Shown: positions 6,326 through 8,846 of the stretch, in pieces
Numbering within the stretch: position 1 is the stretch's first letter
Layout of the letters: each line of letters begins with the position of its first letter
Assembly: GCA_904501815.1 (NCBI GenBank)
Contig: CAJGCN010000055.1
Location: forward strand, 1-8,846
Direction of reading: 5' to 3'
Source of the DNA: an uncultured Clostridia bacterium
GTDB lineage: Bacteria; Bacillota; Clostridia; Christensenellales; Borkfalkiaceae
Length of the DNA stretch: 8,846 nucleotides
Notes under the pieces: model-generated
What the model was told of the DNA's origin: nothing
Seen by the model: only the letters and a program-made list of their open reading frames with translations
Databases searched by the model: none
Program-made: the position numbers and the translations under genes

Positions 6326-7927
6326 ATGAAAAAGACGAGTAAACAGCGCGAACGGTTTTTGGATTTGGTCGTGTATGAAATTTATCCGCGTAGCTTTCGC
6401 GATTCCAACGACGACGGCGTAGGGGATTTACGTGGAGTTATCGAAAAGGTCGATTATTTGAAAGAATTAGGGGTAAACGCCGTTTGGCTTTGCCCGTGCT
6501 ATCAAAGCCCGAACGCCGATAACGGCTACGACGTATCCGACTATCTTTCTATCGCAAAAGAGTTCGGTACGTTTGCCGATTGGGAACGGCTGAAAGAAAA
6601 GCTTCACGCGCGCGACATAAAAATCTTTATGGATTTAGTCGCAAACCACACGTCCGTTGAGCATCAATGGTTTCAAGAATCCCGAAAATCTAAAAACAAT
6701 CCTTACCGTAAATATTATTACTGGTCGAAAACGCCAAAGCCGAATTGGAAATGTCTCGTCGGCGGGTCGGCGTGGGAGTACGACGAAGAAACGGGGGAAT
6801 ATTATCTCCATTCCTTTTCGAAAGAACAGCCCGATTTGAATTGGACGAACCCGAAAGTACGCGAAGAAATGCGTAAGGTCGTCGATTTTTGGATAGACAA
6901 AGGGGTAGACGGGTTTCGTTGCGATATGCTGGATTTTATCGCAAAGGATTTTAAAAAAGGTAAAATGTACGAAGGCGCACGCTTGCATAAATACGTGCGG
7001 AAAGTTTTTCGCAGGGCGAATAAAGAAGGGCTGTTTCTCGTTGGAGAATGTCAAGCTAACGAGAAATCCATACGCGCCGTTTGCGGGGAAAAGCGTAAGG
7101 AATTGACTTGCGTTTTTCAATTCGACCATTTTTCAATTGGGCGAAAAGATAAGTTTACGCCCGCGCCCTTTTCGCTCGACGAGCTGAAAAAAACACTCGT
7201 CAAATGGCAGAACTTTACGCAAAAGCGCGGACTGTTGTATACTCTTTTCACCGATAATCACGACCAACCTTTTTATCTTTCGCGGTTAGGAAACGATAGG
7301 AATTTACGCTACGAGTCCGCAACGGCATTCGCTACGATTTTCTTTTTGCTTCGGGGAATTCCCTTTTTGTATCAAGGGCAGGAATACGGCGCAGTCAATC
7401 CGCGCTATCGTGGAATAAGTTGCTTTCGCGACGTGGAAACTATCAAATATTTCGAAGAAAACCGTTTGAAATACACGGCGAGCGAGCTGATGAAAAAAAT
7501 CAACTTCGGCAGTCGTGACAACGCCCGTCGACCTATGGCTTGGACGCAAACTCCGCCCTATTACGGTTTTTCTCGAAAAGATAGCTGGATACCCGTTCAT
7601 TCCCGCGCGGAAGAAGTAAATTTAGAGCGGGATAGGCGTTCGGATAAATCGGTTTTTGCCTTTTATCAAAAATTACTTGCTTTGCGCCGTGAAAATTCCG
7701 CCTTGCGACAAGGTGCGTTTACCGCCTTGAAAAAGGGGACGGGATGTTTTGTCTACGAGCGAAAAGGGGAAGAAGAAATCTTTACCGTCGTTTGTAATTT
7801 TGAAAAGGAAAGAGAGATATCCTTAAAAGGAGTGGGGGAAAAAGTGTTGTCGAATTACGCAAGCGAAAGCGGAAACGAGAAATACCGCCCCTATGAAATT
7901 GCCGTGTTTAAACGGAAAATAAAATAA
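6326..7927 (+). CDS. GH13 alpha-glucosidase (oligo-1,6-glucosidase / trehalose-6-phosphate hydrolase-like)
   Basis: This is an intracellular glycoside hydrolase of family 13, probably releasing glucose from the non-reducing end of alpha-glucosides; no signal peptide is present. The (beta/alpha)8 barrel starts with VVYEIYPRSF (15-24) and a calcium-loop-like DSNDDGVGD (26-34). Conserved regions follow: DLVANHT (103-109), GFRCDM with nucleophile D200, VGEC with acid/base E241, and TDNHD with D313. A C-terminal beta domain begins near 455. At 533 residues it is slightly short for the family, with fewer residues between nucleophile and acid/base (41, against about 56 in the B. cereus enzyme). The residue after the nucleophile is Met, where Val is typical of alpha-1,6 and Ala or Thr of alpha-1,4 specificity, so the substrate is unclear. 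The start is the first possible one, because TAG at 6320-6322 is in frame. AGGG directly abuts the ATG, a badly spaced binding site. It appears monocistronic. Confidence 0.92.
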   Translation: MKKTSKQRERFLDLVVYEIYPRSFRDSNDDGVGDLRGVIEKVDYLKELGVNAVWLCPCYQSPNADNGYDVSDYLSIAKEFGTFADWERLKEKLHARDIKIFMDLVANHTSVEHQWFQESRKSKNNPYRKYYYWSKTPKPNWKCLVGGSAWEYDEETGEYYLHSFSKEQPDLNWTNPKVREEMRKVVDFWIDKGVDGFRCDMLDFIAKDFKKGKMYEGARLHKYVRKVFRRANKEGLFLVGECQANEKSIRAVCGEKRKELTCVFQFDHFSIGRKDKFTPAPFSLDELKKTLVKWQNFTQKRGLLYTLFTDNHDQPFYLSRLGNDRNLRYESATAFATIFFLLRGIPFLYQGQEYGAVNPRYRGISCFRDVETIKYFEENRLKYTASELMKKINFGSRDNARRPMAWTQTPPYYGFSRKDSWIPVHSRAEEVNLERDRRSDKSVFAFYQKLLALRRENSALRQGAFTALKKGTGCFVYERKGEEEIFTVVCNFEKEREISLKGVGEKVLSNYASESGNEKYRPYEIAVFKRKIK

Positions 7928-7940
7928 AAAGAGTACTTTT

Positions 7941-7970
7941 CCCCGACGTAGGCTTTCGTCGGGGATTGTT
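7941..7970 (+). terminator. Probable intrinsic terminator after the GH13 gene
   Basis: CCCCGACG (7941-7948) pairs perfectly with CGTCGGGG (7957-7964) around an eight-base loop, 13 bases after the stop codon. The following ATTGTT is a short, imperfect T tract. The preceding A-rich stretch does not give a T tract for the opposite strand. Position and strength of the stem favour termination of the GH13 transcript ahead of the rpsL promoter. Confidence 0.65.
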
Positions 7971-8014
7971 CATAAAAAAGGCGAAAAAAGTTTAAAAAAT
8001 TTACGCTCAAACAG

Positions 8015-8043
8015 TTGACAAGCCAAACAAAAAATGGTAAAAT
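8015..8043 (+). promoter_or_regulatory. Strong sigma-A type promoter of rpsL
   Basis: A perfect -35 TTGACA (8015-8020) is followed by exactly 17 bases and TAAAAT (8038-8043), preceded by an extended TGG (8035-8037). The AT-rich tract at 7985-8003 could act as an UP element. Transcription should begin near 8050, about 155 bases ahead of rpsL. This is the best promoter in the window, as expected for ribosomal protein genes. Confidence 0.88.
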
Positions 8044-8049
8044 GTTTCT

Positions 8050-8204
8050 TGTTGTAATAGCGGTATGGGTGTACTATGCCCTTTTACCGTGTTTCGCAGG
8101 GTTAAAATTCGCGAAAAAAGGACAACCTATCACAAAGCTTTCTTTAAATTGCGTAAGGGCAATTTTGAGAATATATTCCAAATTTTTACAAGGAGGTCAA
8201 AAAT
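8050..8204 (+). promoter_or_regulatory. Structured 5' leader of rpsL
   Basis: The predicted leader is long for a gene with a consensus binding site. It contains CGGTA (8061-8065) with TACCG (8085-8089), extended inside by GGG (8067-8069) with CCC (8079-8081). TTTCGC (8092-8097) can pair with GCGAAA (8111-8116), and AAATTGC (8146-8152) pairs with GCAATTT (8159-8165). A ten-base palindrome GAATATATTC lies at 8169-8178. The binding site AAGGAGG is at 8190-8196. No hairpin is followed by a T run good enough to call an attenuator, and I recognise no known riboswitch or ribosomal-protein leader class. A regulatory role is inference. Confidence 0.45.
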
Positions 8205-8576
8205 ATGCCTACTATCAACCAGCTCATTAAGAAGGGTAGAGAACGTATCACCTACAAATCCAAGAGTCCTATTTTGGATAACTGCCCTCAAAAGCGCGGC
8301 GTATGTTTGTCCGTCACCACGACTTCTCCTAAGAAGCCTAACTCCGCTATGCGTAAGATCGCACGTGTGCGCCTTACCAACAAGCAGGAAGGTACGGTCT
8401 ACATTCCCGGCGAAGGTCACAACCTTCAAGAGCACAGCTCCGTTTTGATCAGAGGCGGACGTGTCAAGGACTTGCCCGGTGTACGTTATCACATCATTCG
8501 TGGCGCGCTTGATACTGCCGGCGTTGCAAAGCGTAAGCAGTCTCGTTCTAAGTACGGCGCAAAACGCCCTAAGTAA
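8205..8576 (+). CDS. rpsL: 30S ribosomal protein S12
   Basis: S12 sits at the decoding centre of the 30S subunit and helps monitor codon-anticodon pairing. The 123-residue length and sequence are standard: CPQKRGVC (27-34), TTTSPKKPNSAMRK (38-51), GEGHNLQEHS (69-78), IRGGRVKDLPGVRYH (82-96) and the RSKYGAKRPK C-terminus. K43, K88 and P91, sites where substitution commonly gives streptomycin resistance or dependence, are wild type. D89, the residue that can be methylthiolated, is present. The start has AAGGAGG at 8190-8196, eight bases before the ATG. Tandem stops (TAATAG) end it. Codon choice is cleaner and more C-ending than in neighbouring genes, as expected for high expression. No rpoC precedes it; it starts its own transcription unit with rpsG. 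Confidence 0.98.
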   Translation: MPTINQLIKKGRERITYKSKSPILDNCPQKRGVCLSVTTTSPKKPNSAMRKIARVRLTNKQEGTVYIPGEGHNLQEHSSVLIRGGRVKDLPGVRYHIIRGALDTAGVAKRKQSRSKYGAKRPK

Positions 8577-8591
8577 TAGAACGTTTGCCCA

Positions 8592-8799
8592 AACCGAAAG
8601 CGGTTGCTTTCAAAAATCTGCGTAAGTATTGCGCAAAGTCGGTTGCGTTTTAAGACTGAAACCAAAACGCAAAAGACCTACTTGTTAATCGGAATATAGC
8701 TCAAAGCCCCGAATAAAAGTAGGCAGTATGCGGTGAAAGCCGCAGAAGATTTGCAAACCTAAAGGATTTGCAATAGCTGTACTGAAGGGTAAGACCCTT
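8592..8799 (+). promoter_or_regulatory. Highly structured rpsL-rpsG intercistronic RNA, candidate translational operator
   Basis: The 252 bases between rpsL and rpsG hold no gene but many complementary segments. AACCG/CGGTT (8592-8596/8601-8605) competes with GAAAGC/GCTTTC (8596-8601/8606-8611). TTGCGTTTT pairs with AAAACGCAA (8643-8651/8664-8672), and CCTACTT with AAGTAGG (8677-8683/8717-8723). The latter pair encloses TCGG/CCGA (8689-8692/8709-8712) and GCT/AGC (8699-8701/8705-8707). CAGTA/TACTG (8724-8728/8780-8784) closes a three-way junction. Its arms are TGCGGT-GAAA-GCCGCA (8729-8744), with a GNRA loop, and TTGCAAACC/GGATTTGCAA (8751-8759/8764-8773), with a bulged A. AAGGGT/ACCCTT (8785-8790/8794-8799) lies just ahead of the rpsG binding site. 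In E. coli, S7 binds the equivalent spacer and represses translation; a similar role here is inference. Confidence 0.6.
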
Positions 8800-8828
8800 A
8801 TAAAAATTATTTAAAGGAGGATAAAAAA

Positions 8829-8846
8829 ATGCCCAGAAGAGGTAAT
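8829..8846 (+). CDS. rpsG: 30S ribosomal protein S7, 3'-partial (first six codons)
   Basis: Only MPRRGN is visible, the usual N-terminus of bacterial S7, which nucleates assembly of the 30S head by binding the 3' major domain of 16S rRNA. The binding site AAAGGAGG (8813-8820) lies eight bases before the ATG. Its position after rpsL is the conserved str-operon order, and fusA and tuf would be expected beyond the window. The call rests on six residues plus this context. Confidence 0.9.

Noticed and set aside
8042..8230. Possible leader peptide starting at the ATG at 8042
   Set aside because: The ATG lies in the -10 box upstream of the expected transcript start and has no ribosome binding site.
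8065..8448. 127-codon + strand open frame starting in the rpsL leader
   Set aside because: It runs out of frame through rpsL, has no binding site and its product is not recognisable.
8130..8492. 120-codon minus strand open frame opposite rpsL
   Set aside because: It is a shadow of the rpsL coding sequence with no family resemblance.
8643..8672. Nine-base-pair hairpin TTGCGTTTT/AAAACGCAA as a terminator between rpsL and rpsG
   Set aside because: An A tract, not a T tract, follows on the + strand, and the stem is AT-rich at its apex; it fits better as part of the structured spacer.
8726..8744. Resemblance to group II intron domain V (TATGCGGTGAAAGCCGCA)
   Set aside because: The lower stem and AGC triad of domain V are absent, no intron protein is nearby and rpsL is not interrupted.

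Overview
The window reads as a chromosomal segment of a Gram-positive bacterium of the Clostridia type (Bacillota). The signs are strong AAGGAGG ribosome binding sites, a PolC-type exonuclease protein directly behind ispG (Clostridia often have polC there), a Bacillota-style NrdR and RarA, and rpsL followed by rpsG. All genes lie on the + strand. I cannot name a genus.

Positions 1-6206 look like one tightly packed transcription unit: a DAHP synthase cut by the window edge, prephenate dehydratase (pheA), the AAA+ ATPase rarA, the repressor nrdR, ispG, and a PolC-like OB-fold/exonuclease protein without polymerase. Gaps are 25 and 29 bases, then overlaps of 4, 1 and 11 bases, so the last four genes are probably translationally coupled. 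The first two genes serve phenylalanine synthesis (entry to the shikimate pathway, then prephenate to phenylpyruvate). RarA, NrdR and the exonuclease all touch DNA replication or dNTP supply, and IspG makes isoprenoid precursor.

Positions 6207-6325 hold two or three small hairpins and a TATAAT box. They precede a stand-alone GH13 alpha-glucosidase gene (6326-7927), which ends in a GC-rich hairpin that is probably a terminator.

Positions 8015-8846 begin the str operon. A near-consensus promoter (TTGACA, 17 bases, TGG-TAAAAT) is followed by an approximately 155-base leader, rpsL, a 252-base intercistronic region with at least seven helices, and the first six codons of rpsG. The structured rpsL-rpsG spacer and the polymerase-less PolC-like protein are the two most interesting things here. 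No mobile element, CRISPR array, tRNA or rRNA gene was seen.
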